Shown here one piece after another: positions 34,718 to 42,589 of a stretch of DNA of 64,000 bases; the first letter of the stretch is position 1, and the number at the start of each line of letters is the position of its first letter. This DNA comes from Paenibacillus mucilaginosus 3016. GTDB lineage: Bacteria > Bacillota > Bacilli > Paenibacillales > NBRC-103111. The notes beneath the pieces were generated by a model. That model was not told where the DNA came from and did not search any database. It saw only the letters and a list, made by a program, of their open reading frames with translations. The stretch spans positions 5,598,001-5,662,000 of the forward strand of contig NC_016935.1 in assembly GCF_000250655.1 (NCBI RefSeq). The letters run 5' to 3'. Made by a program: the position numbers and the translations under genes.

Positions 34718-34852
34718 CACTTCGCTTACGAGGTTAGCTGTCGGATTAGGGCAGTGAGAATGCGCCCTTCAGTCCAAAGACGTAAGGTCCGGACCGATTC
34801 ACCCCAGAAAACTTGGTTCCCCCGCTTTTCTTAGAGAAAATTCAGCGATCGA
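34718..34852 (-). promoter_or_regulatory. c-di-AMP riboswitch (ydaO/yuaA motif)
   Basis: On the minus strand the conserved ydaO blocks appear in order: GATCGCTGAAT, AGCGGGGGAACCA, CTGGGGTGAATC, AAGGGCGCA...TGCCC, then AATCCGACAGCTAACCTCGT and AAGCGA. TCGCT at the 5' side pairs with AGCGA at the 3' side (P1). The class binds cyclic di-AMP and normally turns genes off through a terminator. Downstream are the 34669-34693 terminator and the 55-codon gene. Confidence 0.92.
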
Positions 34853-34890
34853 CTATTCAATTGTAAAATACAGGTACAAAAAGGAGTTTA

Positions 34891-34986
34891 CTACTTCTTA
34901 CCCGGGAAAGCAAGACGTGAAACAAGCAATTTAGACAAACTTAATCTTTTTTTCTTGGAAGCTTGTCCGCTCCAGAGCCTTTTCAT
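34891..34986 (-). CDS. 31-residue strongly basic micro-ORF
   Basis: MKRLWSGQASKKKRLSLSKL plus eleven residues; ten Lys/Arg and no acidic residue. The ATG at 34986 is preceded by CAGGGGGAGATTTCGTC, a strong ribosome site with 8-bp spacing, and the stop TAG lies 39 bp before the riboswitch on the same strand. No family recognised. It could be a short cationic peptide, a leader peptide or chance. Its transcript could run on into the riboswitch. Confidence 0.45.
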   Translation of the reverse strand: MKRLWSGQASKKKRLSLSKLLVSRLAFPGKK

Positions 34987-35088
34987 GACGAAATCTCCCC
35001 CTGTGACGGGAATGGCGTCGACTGCCCTCCCCCATTCATTTCTTCCATTTAGAGGGAATTCATGGTTAACTAGAGGGAGACAGATTCC

Positions 35089-35117
35089 GCCGGTTCCGCT
35101 TCCTGCGCAGAACCGGC
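35089..35117. repeat. Inverted repeat GCCGGTTC / GAACCGGC
   Basis: Perfect 8-bp arms with a 13-nt loop, 17 bp before the DUF2339 start codon. No U-tract; possible operator or mRNA hairpin. Confidence 0.45.
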
Positions 35118-35133
35118 TCACCGAGGTGAGACG

Positions 35134-36837
35134 ATGGAGTTGAAAGACCGCGTAGAACAATTGGAACGCCGCGTGCTGGAGCTCGAGCGGGAGGTGCGCA
35201 GGCTGAGCCGGACCCCGGCCGGGAGCGGGCTGCCCGCCGGGAAGAACCGGGGCACCGAAGCCCGGCCCGTGCCTGAGGCTCCGCCGGAGCCTGGGATCTC
35301 CGCTGTCCCGGCTCGGGCAGCCGGTACGGAGAATGCAGGCGGGGCGCCGCACCGCCCGGTGGATTGGGAGCATCTGATCGCCCGGGTCTGGCTTCCCCGG
35401 ATCTTCATGTTCGTCCTGCTGATCGGCCTTCTCTGGGGCTTCAAGGCCGCTGCGGATGTAGGGCTGCTCTCCCCGGGCGTACGCTGCCTGATGGGCTTCG
35501 CTGCCGGAGCCGCGCTGGTCTATGCCGGCTTCCGCCAGCAGCGCAGAGAGCGGGTGCTGCTCTCCCATGTGCTGCTCGGGGGCTCCATCAGCGTCTTCAT
35601 GCTGAGCACGTTCGCGGCACATAATCTGTACGGCTACTTCGGTGCCTTTCCCGCCTTCGCCCTGAACGTGCTGTGGGTGCTTGCAGGCCTGTACTTTGCC
35701 TGGAGGCTGGGCTCGGAGGCACTGGCAGTGCTGGCCTCTCTGGCGGGGGTCCTGGCGCCTTTCCTCGTGCACAGCAGCGAACCCTCCCCGGTGTTCTTGG
35801 CCGCCTACGATACCGTGCTGTTCACGGCCTTCCTGCTGTTCGCGCTGAAACAGCGTTACCCTAAGCTGTTCTATATCATGTTCGGCCTGCAGCACCTCTC
35901 GTTCCTGCTCTTCCCTCTCCTGACGGATACAGGAAGCGAGGAGATGGCGGCCGGCGTGCTGGCGCAGCATCTCATTCTGCTGGCGGCTCTGCTCTCGGGC
36001 CGGCCCCTGCTGCAGCATCATGCCAAGATTCTGGTCACCTCCTTCGTGATCACGGGCATCTGGTTCCGGGCCGCCTTCGAGCCCGGTGTGTATGAGCCGG
36101 CCCTGCTGGCATTCGCCGCCGGCTATGCCGCCTTGTCGTGGCTGGTGCTGCGTCCGAAGCAGCCGGAATCTCTGCCGTATGGACTGACCATCGCCTCTTA
36201 CGCCCTGCTTGCTTATCTCGCCGCCGTCATCCCGGGACGGACGCTGCCGCTGGCGCTCGAAGCCCAGGGGGTGCTCGCTTTCTATCTCGGCGTGACCGTG
36301 CGCAGCAGACTGCAGCAGGCTAACGGACTTATCATTTATACCTTTGCGCTTCTGCTCGCTGCGGGCTATTTGTCCGGCGGGATGGACTCCCCTTGGTCGC
36401 TCCAGACGCTGACCTGGCTTGGAACGCTCGTGAGCTTGGGCGTCCTTCGCAGGCTGATCGTCCGCCACCCTGAAGAAGTCTCCCGGAGCACCGCGGCATC
36501 GGTCATCCTGTACGTAATGGCCGGCATCCTGCTGCTCTTCCTCGCCGACTTCACGCTTGCCGCCGCCGGGGACCTGCCGGACCAGATCCAGCATCTGCTC
36601 GTCTCCCTGGTGTGGGGGCTGTATGCGGTGGCGGTGCTCTTCGCCGGCATCCGGACGGACCGCAAGCAAGCCCGCCTCGCCGGTCTTTGCCTGCTCTTCC
36701 TGACGCTGCTCAAGGTGATCTTCCTCGACCTTCCAACCGTTGCCCTGTGGGTCAAGGCGGTCCTGTTCATCGGGCTCGGTGCTGCAGGCATCGGCATCTC
36801 GCGGATGTTCTACGGCGGAGGTAAGAAGGAAGACTGA
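35134..36837 (+). CDS. DUF2339 family multi-spanning membrane protein
   Basis: 567 residues. An N-terminal coiled coil (LKDRVEQLERRVLELEREVR) and Pro/Ala-rich linker precede a region of about 14-16 hydrophobic helices. The entry to the first helix (RVWLPRIFMFVLLIGLLWGF) followed by KAAADVGLLSPGVRCLMG is the DUF2339 signature. Function of the family is unknown. GAGGTGAGACG precedes the ATG at 35134. It is monocistronic by context. Confidence 0.85.
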   Translation: MELKDRVEQLERRVLELEREVRRLSRTPAGSGLPAGKNRGTEARPVPEAPPEPGISAVPARAAGTENAGGAPHRPVDWEHLIARVWLPRIFMFVLLIGLLWGFKAAADVGLLSPGVRCLMGFAAGAALVYAGFRQQRRERVLLSHVLLGGSISVFMLSTFAAHNLYGYFGAFPAFALNVLWVLAGLYFAWRLGSEALAVLASLAGVLAPFLVHSSEPSPVFLAAYDTVLFTAFLLFALKQRYPKLFYIMFGLQHLSFLLFPLLTDTGSEEMAAGVLAQHLILLAALLSGRPLLQHHAKILVTSFVITGIWFRAAFEPGVYEPALLAFAAGYAALSWLVLRPKQPESLPYGLTIASYALLAYLAAVIPGRTLPLALEAQGVLAFYLGVTVRSRLQQANGLIIYTFALLLAAGYLSGGMDSPWSLQTLTWLGTLVSLGVLRRLIVRHPEEVSRSTAASVILYVMAGILLLFLADFTLAAAGDLPDQIQHLLVSLVWGLYAVAVLFAGIRTDRKQARLAGLCLLFLTLLKVIFLDLPTVALWVKAVLFIGLGAAGIGISRMFYGGGKKED

Positions 36838-37055
36838 GAGCGGCAGCTCCTCCGTGATCCCGGAGCCTTCCCGCTTGGGTTAGGGAGCCGCTTGGACCGC
36901 GCACGCGTTCATCACCCGGATTCCTGCAGAACCTGGACCAAAGTCCAGTTCCGAACGCGGCGCGGGTCCGAGGCCCGACGCCCGTGATTCAGGTATGATG
37001 GTAATGGGTTAAAAAATGAAGCCGATTCCGATTATGAATGAAAAGAGGCCATGCC

Positions 37056-37463
37056 ATGAAACCGAAACTGGTGCTCGTTGTAGGCACGATGGTGCTCACC
37101 ATCACCATAGGCGGGGGCCTTTGGAGCAAGGACTCCAAAGAAGGCCCGCTACGTGCCGTGCTCGAACATACCGCTTCGAGGAACATACATACCGCCCAAC
37201 CGGCCGACCTGCTCTCCACCCTCGGCGCTTCCTCCGAGGAGGAGGTGTACGACGCCCTGCTCGAGGGCAAGTCCCTGGCCGTCATTGCCGAAAGCAACGG
37301 CCGCGATGCCCGTGAGGTGGTCGAGCTGCAGACCGCCGAGCTGGCGGCACAGCTTGACGCCCGCCTGGCCGGGGGCTCCCTGGGCTGGGACGACTATCTC
37401 GCCCAGCGAGCGGAGCTGCGGGAGATCGTGGAACGCAGCGTCTACGGCGAGAAGCAGGCCTGA
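37056..37463 (+). CDS. Membrane-anchored or secreted protein of unknown function
   Basis: 135 residues with an N-terminal hydrophobic segment (LVLVVGTMVLTITIGGGLW). The remainder is helical and acidic, with repeated EVYDALLEGKSLAVIAESNG and LAAQLDARLAGGSLGWDDYL patterns reminiscent of DUF2680-like proteins. Start taken at ATG 37056, which has GAGG 7 bp upstream; an ATG 18 bp earlier is possible. Followed by a long perfect hairpin. Confidence 0.65.
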   Translation: MKPKLVLVVGTMVLTITIGGGLWSKDSKEGPLRAVLEHTASRNIHTAQPADLLSTLGASSEEEVYDALLEGKSLAVIAESNGRDAREVVELQTAELAAQLDARLAGGSLGWDDYLAQRAELREIVERSVYGEKQA

Positions 37464-37516
37464 CCGATGCTGTGAGTCAGGGTGACTGACCCGAAGCCGT
37501 CAGGAACAGGATGTAT

Positions 37517-37556
37517 CAGCAGAAGCCGCTCCCCTGCAGGGGAGCGGCTTCTGCTG
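37517..37556 (+). terminator. Long perfect hairpin after the 135-codon gene
   Basis: 18-bp arms from CAGCAGAAGCCGCTCCCC with a TGCA loop. Very stable, but not followed by a U-tract, so it may protect an mRNA end or act as a weak terminator. Confidence 0.55.
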
Positions 37557-37609
37557 CGATGCTGCTTATAAGCGGGAAGGGGCTGGAGGAAGCAGGACCT
37601 CGCCTGGAC

Positions 37610-37653
37610 CAAGATAAACGGCTTTGCCGTCCTTTAAGGACGATGCGCGTTAA
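37610..37653. repeat. 44-bp intergenic repeat, copy A
   Basis: Pairs with copy B at 32199-32242 (about 36 of 44 bases). Contains ACGGC-TTT-GCCGT and GTCC-TTTA-AGGAC small hairpins, then ACGATGCGCGTTAA. Confidence 0.7.
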
Positions 37654-37711
37654 CTCAAATGTCAGATGACAGAAATGAGCTGCAGCAAGTTATGCTTTCT
37701 GAATATTTCAA

Positions 37712-37750
37712 GACAAGCCCGCAGAAGACCGCTCCCTCTGCGGGCTTGTC
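37712..37750 (-). terminator. Hairpin after the serine hydrolase gene
   Basis: GACAAGCCCGCAGA / TCTGCGGGCTTGTC perfect arms with an 11-nt loop, 30 bp past the stop on the minus strand. Only a short U-rich tail. Confidence 0.6.
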
Positions 37751-37779
37751 CCCGCCGCATTCCGGATTCGACGCAGGCG

Positions 37780-38982
37780 TCACACGTTCTGAGGCTGAGC
37801 CTTGAACGAGCTTACCGCCTGCGTCAGTCTACAGGCTGCTTCCGGGTTGGCTTGAAGCGGCGTCTCGGACCGGATGGACCGTACGATGCCGTTCAGCAGC
37901 TCCTCAGGCATCTCCCCGTCCGGCGATTCCGCCGTGAAGGCTGCGACCAGCTCCAGAGCCGGGATGACGAAGATCCGCTGCCCGCCGGAGCCGGCCGCGT
38001 AGAAGGCTTCCAGTTTGGGCGACGGTTTGGACGAATCCCCGCCGGTCAGTCCGGGCACCAGCGGCTTCAGCCACCAGTAATAGCCGTATCCGCCCTTGCG
38101 GCCGTCCTTGTAATGATGGACAATGCGCCGCTGCAGCGATTCGCGAACCCACTTCTTCGGAAGCAGCCGGGCGCCGTCCCACTCGCCTCCCTTCAGATAC
38201 AGCCAGCCGAGCTTGGCCATATCCCGCGGGGTCAGCGCCATCGCCCATGCCCCGATGGCGATCCCCTGCGGATCGGCGTTCCACCGGTAATCCGTGATGC
38301 CGAGCGGGCCGAACAGGCGGGCCTGCGCATAGTCGGCCAAGGGCATCCCGACGGCCTGCTGCAGCACAGCCGATAACAGGTGCGCATCCCCGTTGCTGTA
38401 GGTCGACACACGGCCGGGCATATGGATAGCCGGTCTCTCCAGGATGTACTGCACCCAATCCTCCGAATGCATCATCTCGATGGAAGATTGATCCCCCGCA
38501 TTGTTCCACGCCAGACCCGACGTCATGGACAGCAGGTGCTTAATCCGGAGCTGGGAGGTCTTCGGATCGTTCTTCAGTTCCGGGTAAAAGTCGGAGATCC
38601 GCTGCTCCACACTTCTCAGCCGGCCATCCGCCAAAGCCGCACCGGCCAGCATCGACACGATGCTCTTCGTTACCGAACGCACATCCTGCGGAGTGCCGGG
38701 CTGCAGCCCTGCCCCATAGGCTTCCGCCACGAGCATGCCTGCGCGGACGACAACCAGGCTGCGCACCCCGCGGTCCCGGAAAGCCCGGATCGTATCCGCG
38801 AGCATGCCGGAATCCATCCCCATCCTCTCCGGCTCCGCCGTGCTCCAGCCCGCGGTCGGCCATTCGCCCGCCGGGCTCCGTCCCGCTTCCGAACCGTGCT
38901 CCGCAGTAAACATTCCCTCCGTCTCTTGGCGCCACGCATGCGGGCTGACGCTGCCGGAGTTCTTACCGTTGGTATCTCTCAT
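37780..38982 (-). CDS. Beta-lactamase-fold serine hydrolase
   Basis: About 400 residues. SxxK motif in RSVTKSIVSML (nucleophile Ser), YxN motif in TYSNGDAHLLSAVL, and GSGGQRIFVIP near the C terminus in place of the KTG box. LLSMTSGLAWN is typical of the family (class C beta-lactamase / esterase / D-aminopeptidase group). No signal peptide is apparent, so it may be cytosolic. Start is uncertain: ATG 38982 with AGAGGA upstream is preferred over ATG 39000. Four 11-bp repeats lie upstream. Confidence 0.82.
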   Translation of the reverse strand: MRDTNGKNSGSVSPHAWRQETEGMFTAEHGSEAGRSPAGEWPTAGWSTAEPERMGMDSGMLADTIRAFRDRGVRSLVVVRAGMLVAEAYGAGLQPGTPQDVRSVTKSIVSMLAGAALADGRLRSVEQRISDFYPELKNDPKTSQLRIKHLLSMTSGLAWNNAGDQSSIEMMHSEDWVQYILERPAIHMPGRVSTYSNGDAHLLSAVLQQAVGMPLADYAQARLFGPLGITDYRWNADPQGIAIGAWAMALTPRDMAKLGWLYLKGGEWDGARLLPKKWVRESLQRRIVHHYKDGRKGGYGYYWWLKPLVPGLTGGDSSKPSPKLEAFYAAGSGGQRIFVIPALELVAAFTAESPDGEMPEELLNGIVRSIRSETPLQANPEAACRLTQAVSSFKAQPQNV

Positions 38983-39067
38983 TGCCTCGAATCCTCTCAT
39001 ATCCACTTCGGTTTCTCTATGTAATCAGGTAATATTTTACACTTTACTTGTGAAGTGAATATGACGG

Positions 39068-39111
39068 GAACCTTAACGAGAGTTAAAAATAACCTTAAAA
39101 TTACCTTAAAA
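39068..39111 (-). promoter_or_regulatory. Four 11-bp direct repeats (OmpR-family response-regulator type)
   Basis: On the minus strand TTTTAAGGTAA, TTTTAAGGTTA, TTTTTAACTCT and CGTTAAGGTTC follow each other with an exact 11-bp period. TTAAGG-N5-TTAAGG spacing is typical of OmpR/PhoB-type regulators. It lies 85-130 bp upstream of the serine hydrolase start. Confidence 0.55.
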
Positions 39112-39141
39112 CTGTATGAAAACGGCGGCTTCTATTGACGC

Positions 39142-39166
39142 AAAAAAGAGAGGCCTTCGCCTCTCT
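39142..39166 (-). terminator. Terminator of the ada-alkA operon
   Basis: Minus-strand GAGAGGC / GCCTCTC with a 4-nt loop, then six T; directly after the alkA stop. Confidence 0.8.
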
Positions 39167-39172
39167 CCGCCC

Positions 39173-40087
39173 TTAATACAATGCCCGCCACAGGTAAAAA
39201 GCGGCGTACGCCTCCCACCCCGGCCAATCCGCGAACAACGCCTGCAGCTCGGGCAGCGTCGGCTTGCGGTCCAGCCCCAGCAGGAGACGGACCGCGTTGT
39301 GCAGCCCGACGTCACCGACCGGGTAAGCCTCCGGGTCCCGCAGGCAGCGCATCCGCACGTACTGCGAGGTCCACGGCCCGACGCCGCGGATCTGCAGCAG
39401 CTGCTCCTCCGCCGCCCGGAAGCTGCCGAGCGCGAGCAGTCCCTCCCGCGACAGCGCTCCCCCGCTCATCCGCCGGGCGACGTCCAGCACCGCGGCCGAT
39501 TTCATCCGCGTAAGCTGCAGTGCCCCCAGGGCCTCCGGCTCCGCAGCGGCGAGCTGCCCGGGACGAGGGAAGTGGCGGTAGATCCGCCCTTCCCACTCCA
39601 GTGAATCGCCGTACGTCTCGGTCAGCCGGCGCTTCAGCGTATACGCGAACGCGAGATTGACCTGCTGGCCGACGATCGCCCAGCACAGAGCCTCGAAGAG
39701 ATCGGGCACGCCGACCAGCCGGAGCCCGTTGAACTCCCGGGCCAATCCTCCCAGAACGCCGTGCCCCATGGCCAGCCGGTAGAACGGCTCCAGGTCCCGG
39801 TCCAGGTCGAACCAGTCGCGGATATAGCGCTCCGCCTCCACCCGGGCAGCCTCGCCCTTCCACGCTCCGGCGAGCACGCGGACCGTAAGAGTCTGCTCCT
39901 CCTCCGCCGTAATCCGGAGCAGCACCGGCTCGCCGGAGAGGAGCAGCAGGCGGTTCACTCCGCCGTCCCGGACTTCGAAGAGCGATTCGTTGTCCGACCG
40001 GGCCATGTAATCCAGGCAGGGAGCGAAGCGGAAGTCAGGCGGCACCGTCAGGCTAAAAGTCAAAGCGTGCGTGTCCTGCAGCGGCAA
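39173..40087 (-). CDS. alkA: DNA-3-methyladenine glycosylase II (AlkA)
   Basis: 304 residues. The helix-hairpin-helix GPD region reads LLQIRGVGPWTSQYVRMRCL, and the catalytic Asp is in YPVGDVGLHNAV. The N-terminal beta domain and FEALCWAIVGQQVNLAFAYT are typical of AlkA/Ogg-like glycosylases that remove alkylated purines. The start is TTG 40087 with AGGGGGTGA upstream; it overlaps the end of the methyltransferase gene by 35 bp. Last gene of the adaptive-response operon. Confidence 0.9.
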   Translation of the reverse strand: MPLQDTHALTFSLTVPPDFRFAPCLDYMARSDNESLFEVRDGGVNRLLLLSGEPVLLRITAEEEQTLTVRVLAGAWKGEAARVEAERYIRDWFDLDRDLEPFYRLAMGHGVLGGLAREFNGLRLVGVPDLFEALCWAIVGQQVNLAFAYTLKRRLTETYGDSLEWEGRIYRHFPRPGQLAAAEPEALGALQLTRMKSAAVLDVARRMSGGALSREGLLALGSFRAAEEQLLQIRGVGPWTSQYVRMRCLRDPEAYPVGDVGLHNAVRLLLGLDRKPTLPELQALFADWPGWEAYAAFYLWRALY

Positions 40088-40634
40088 GGCCGCTCACCCC
40101 CTCGAGCGCCAGCAGCGCCTGCTTGATCCGCAGCCCGCCGCGGTAGCCGGTCAGCGTGCCGTCCGCCCCGATGACCCGGTGGCACGGGAAGATGACCGGC
40201 AGCGGGTTCGCGCCGTTCGCCGCCCCCACGGCCCGCACGGCTTGGGGCCGCCCCACCGCCTCGGCGATCTCCCGGTACGAGCGGGTCGTGCCGGCGGGAA
40301 TCCGGCCGAGCTCGCGCCATACCTCCTGCTGGAACGGCGTCCCCCGCAGATCCAGAGCGATGTCCTCGAAGCGGGCCGCCTTCCCGGCAAAATAAGCCTC
40401 AAGCACCGCCCACGCGCCGTTTCGCAGGAACACCTCCCGGTCCTCCGTGAGCACCGCGCGGGGCAGGTGGCGCCGCAGCCACGCTGCGGCCGACTCCAGC
40501 CCCTCATGCGGAAAATGAATGCGGCACAGCCCCTGCTCCGTGGCGAACAGGGTCCATGTCTCCCCGAACACCTGGAATGGCGTGTAATACACGAATGCGT
40601 CTTTATGCTTCACTGCTTCTCCGCTTGGTTTCAC
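40053..40634 (-). CDS. adaB: Methylated-DNA-[protein]-cysteine S-methyltransferase (AdaB/Ogt)
   Basis: 193 residues. The suicide active site is IFPCHRVIGADGTLTGY; the helix-turn-helix PAGTTRSYREIAEAVGRPQA and AVRAVGAANGANPLP precede it. It takes methyl from O6-methylguanine onto its Cys. GTG start at 40634 overlaps the adaA stop (GTGA), with GGAGGAG upstream. Middle gene of adaA-adaB-alkA. Confidence 0.93.
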   Translation of the reverse strand: MKPSGEAVKHKDAFVYYTPFQVFGETWTLFATEQGLCRIHFPHEGLESAAAWLRRHLPRAVLTEDREVFLRNGAWAVLEAYFAGKAARFEDIALDLRGTPFQQEVWRELGRIPAGTTRSYREIAEAVGRPQAVRAVGAANGANPLPVIFPCHRVIGADGTLTGYRGGLRIKQALLALEGVSGLAAAGHARFDF

Positions 40635-41216
40635 CGCTGCTCCTCCTTTGGTTGGCCGGATTCATGCCGCTCCCGGTACTCCGTGGGGCTGAGCCCCGTC
40701 TCCTGCCGGAACCACACCGCAAAATGCGAGGGGCTCCGAAAACCTATCGCTGCCCCGGCCTCCGCCATAGAGACGGAGGGATCCGCCAGCAGCTCCCGGG
40801 CCGCCTGCAGCCTCACCCGCTGGAGCTGAACCGCCGGGCTGTGCCCGGTCACCCGCTTGTAGGTCCGCTGCAGGTGAAACGGCGACACCGCCAGCTGCTC
40901 GGCCAGCGTTTTCAGCGTCAGCTGGCCGCCATAGCCTTGTGGCAATGAGGGCATCTACCTGGGCGGCCAGGGCCCGATCCGGACCGTGCGGGCCGGGAGC
41001 CTCGGGCTTGCAGCGCTTGCAGGGCCGGAAGCCGGCTTGTATGGCCGCCTCCACGCTGGGATACAGCCGGATGTTTTCCTTCTTCGGGGTGCGCGCCCGG
41101 CAGGAAGGACGGCACACAATGCGTGTCGTCAGTACGCCTGTATAGTACACACCGTCATAGGTGTCTTCTTTATTGGCAATCGTCTCATAGATTCGGTCGA
41201 ACAGCTCGGGTTCCAT
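40631..41216 (-). CDS. adaA: AdaA: methylphosphotriester-DNA methyltransferase / AraC activator (one frameshift)
   Basis: The N-terminal zinc domain shows GVYYTGVLTTRIVCRPSCRA (methyl-acceptor Cys) and GFRPCKRCKPE. The C-terminal AraC helix-turn-helix (LTLKTLAEQLAVSPFHLQRT, GFRSPSHFAVWFRQETGLSP) is in another frame. Removing one base at 40934 joins them as IATRYGGQLTL and gives 194 residues, near the Bacillus length. Once methylated it activates its own operon. ATG 41216 follows AGGAGG. Confidence 0.88.
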
Positions 41217-41360
41217 AGGGCCCACCTCCTATCGCCAGTATAACCCGCAGGCCCCCCGTTTGACATGCCTTCCGGCTACGACAGCAAGATTTCGACAGCC
41301 CTGGCGGCGTTGACGGAAGGCGCCCAAACACGGTAGTATTTCGTAGGGAGGCGTTAGGTT

Positions 41361-41723
41361 ATGACATCCTTACTCGTACTCGGCAGCCTGAACATGTTCC
41401 TCGTCGTCGCACTCGGCGCGTTCGGGGCGCATGGACTGAAGAACAAGCTGACCGAAGACGCCATGAAAGTATACCAGACCGGGGTCCAATATCATATGGC
41501 CCACGCGCTGGGGCTGCTGCTGATCGGGGTACTGTCCGGACAGCTGCCGGAAGCGTCACTTCTGGGGACGGCCGGCTGGCTGCTCTTCGCAGGCATCGTG
41601 CTGTTCTCGGGCAGCCTGTATGCGCTGAGCCTCACAGGAATCCGCAAGCTCGGGGCGATAACGCCGCTGGGCGGCCTCGCCTTTTTGGCCGGCTGGATTC
41701 TGGTCCTGATCTCGGTACTCTAA
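41361..41723 (+). CDS. DUF423 family membrane protein (YwdK-like)
   Basis: 120 residues, four hydrophobic helices. Family marks are VALGAFGAHGLKNKL, YQTGVQYHMAHALGLLLIG and ITPLGGLAFLAGW. Function unknown; common small integral membrane protein. ATG 41361 after GGAGGCGTTAGGTT. Followed by a strong terminator. Confidence 0.9.
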   Translation: MTSLLVLGSLNMFLVVALGAFGAHGLKNKLTEDAMKVYQTGVQYHMAHALGLLLIGVLSGQLPEASLLGTAGWLLFAGIVLFSGSLYALSLTGIRKLGAITPLGGLAFLAGWILVLISVL

Positions 41724-41736
41724 ATCAGGCATCGGC

Positions 41737-41769
41737 AAAAACCCTCAAGGAATTTCCTTGAGGGTTTTT
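41737..41769 (+). terminator. Bidirectional Rho-independent terminator
   Basis: AAAAACCCTCAAGGAA / TCCTTGAGGGTTTTT with a very short loop, ending in five T and beginning with five A. Confidence 0.9.
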
Positions 41770-41956
41770 GGGCTGTCCGCACAGGGGCCGCAAGCATGCC
41801 TATTGCTTTCCCGCTCTGCCGGGCCGGCTATCCGGCCGCAGGATCGTTAGTGCGTTTGCTGCCGGGTCAAACCGCCGCTGCACAAGAAGGCGGCCGGGCT
41901 GCCCTGCCGGCAGGGGAGCGGACAGGGTATCCTTTATTTGTGTCCTGCCCGCCGGC

Positions 41957-42379
41957 TTAAACCAGCTTGAGCGCCACGTCAATGTTGCCGCGGGTTGCCT
42001 TCGAATACGGACACACGCCGTGCGCCGCTTCGAGCAGCATCTGCGCCGTCTCGCGGTCCGCCCCTTCGATATACACCTCGAGTACGCCTGCCAGCTTGAA
42101 GCCTCCGTCCGCTTCATCGCTAAGGATGGAGATGTGGGCCGTCACCGACGTATGCGTAATGCCCGGCACCTTCTTCGTACGGATGACCAGATTCAGCGCC
42201 GAATCGAAGCAGGCTGCGTACCCTGCGGCGAAGAGCTGCTCGGGATTCGTTCCTTCCCCACCCGGGCCTCCGAGCGCCTTCGGCATCTTGATCTCCACAT
42301 CGAGCACCCCGTCCGCCGATACGACCCGTCCCTGCCGGCCGCCTGTTGCCGTAACTTCCGCTGTATACAATGCGCTCAT
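41957..42379 (-). CDS. ohr: Organic hydroperoxide resistance protein (Ohr)
   Basis: 140 residues, OsmC/Ohr fold. Peroxidatic Cys in FAAGYAACFDSALNL and resolving Cys in AHGVCPYSKATRGN are both present. It reduces organic peroxides using lipoyl or thiol donors in the cytosol. Preferred start ATG 42379, 6 bp after GGGGA. An OhrR-type palindrome overlaps the promoter, but no ohrR gene lies nearby. Confidence 0.92.
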   Translation of the reverse strand: MSALYTAEVTATGGRQGRVVSADGVLDVEIKMPKALGGPGGEGTNPEQLFAAGYAACFDSALNLVIRTKKVPGITHTSVTAHISILSDEADGGFKLAGVLEVYIEGADRETAQMLLEAAHGVCPYSKATRGNIDVALKLV

Positions 42380-42418
42380 GTTCATTCCCCGTTTCTCATT
42401 TGTATTGTTCACAATGCA

Positions 42419-42470
42419 ATCGTACACCCTTTATATCATTTTGTCAAATTAAATTGTGTTCAATTTAAAT
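42419..42470 (-). promoter_or_regulatory. SigA promoter with OhrR-type operator
   Basis: Minus-strand -35 TTGACA (42447-42442), 17-bp spacer and -10 TACGAT (42424-42419). Adjoining it is AATTAAATTG-TGTT-CAATTTAAAT (42447-42470), close to the Bacillus OhrR operator. Confidence 0.8.
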
Positions 42471-42530
42471 AGTCAGACTCCCGTCCATCTCCGCATGAGG
42501 CATCTAATCACGGCAGTCCCTGGAACGGCA

Positions 42531-42576
42531 AATAAGCCGGATCAGACGAACATCGGTCCGTACTGTCCGGCTTATT
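42531..42576 (-). terminator. Inverted repeat downstream of the zinc-ribbon gene
   Basis: AATAAGCCGGA / TCCGGCTTATT, 11-bp perfect arms with a 24-nt loop, with further partial pairing outside. Only a short U-rich tail. Confidence 0.55.
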
Positions 42577-42589
42577 CCGTTTCCGGCTC

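Noticed and set aside
34986..36669. Long minus-strand frame (over 550 codons) opposite the DUF2339 gene
   Set aside because: It is antisense to a clear membrane protein, Gln/Arg/His-rich, and has no ribosome site; only its last 32 codons (34891-34986) have their own start and ribosome site.
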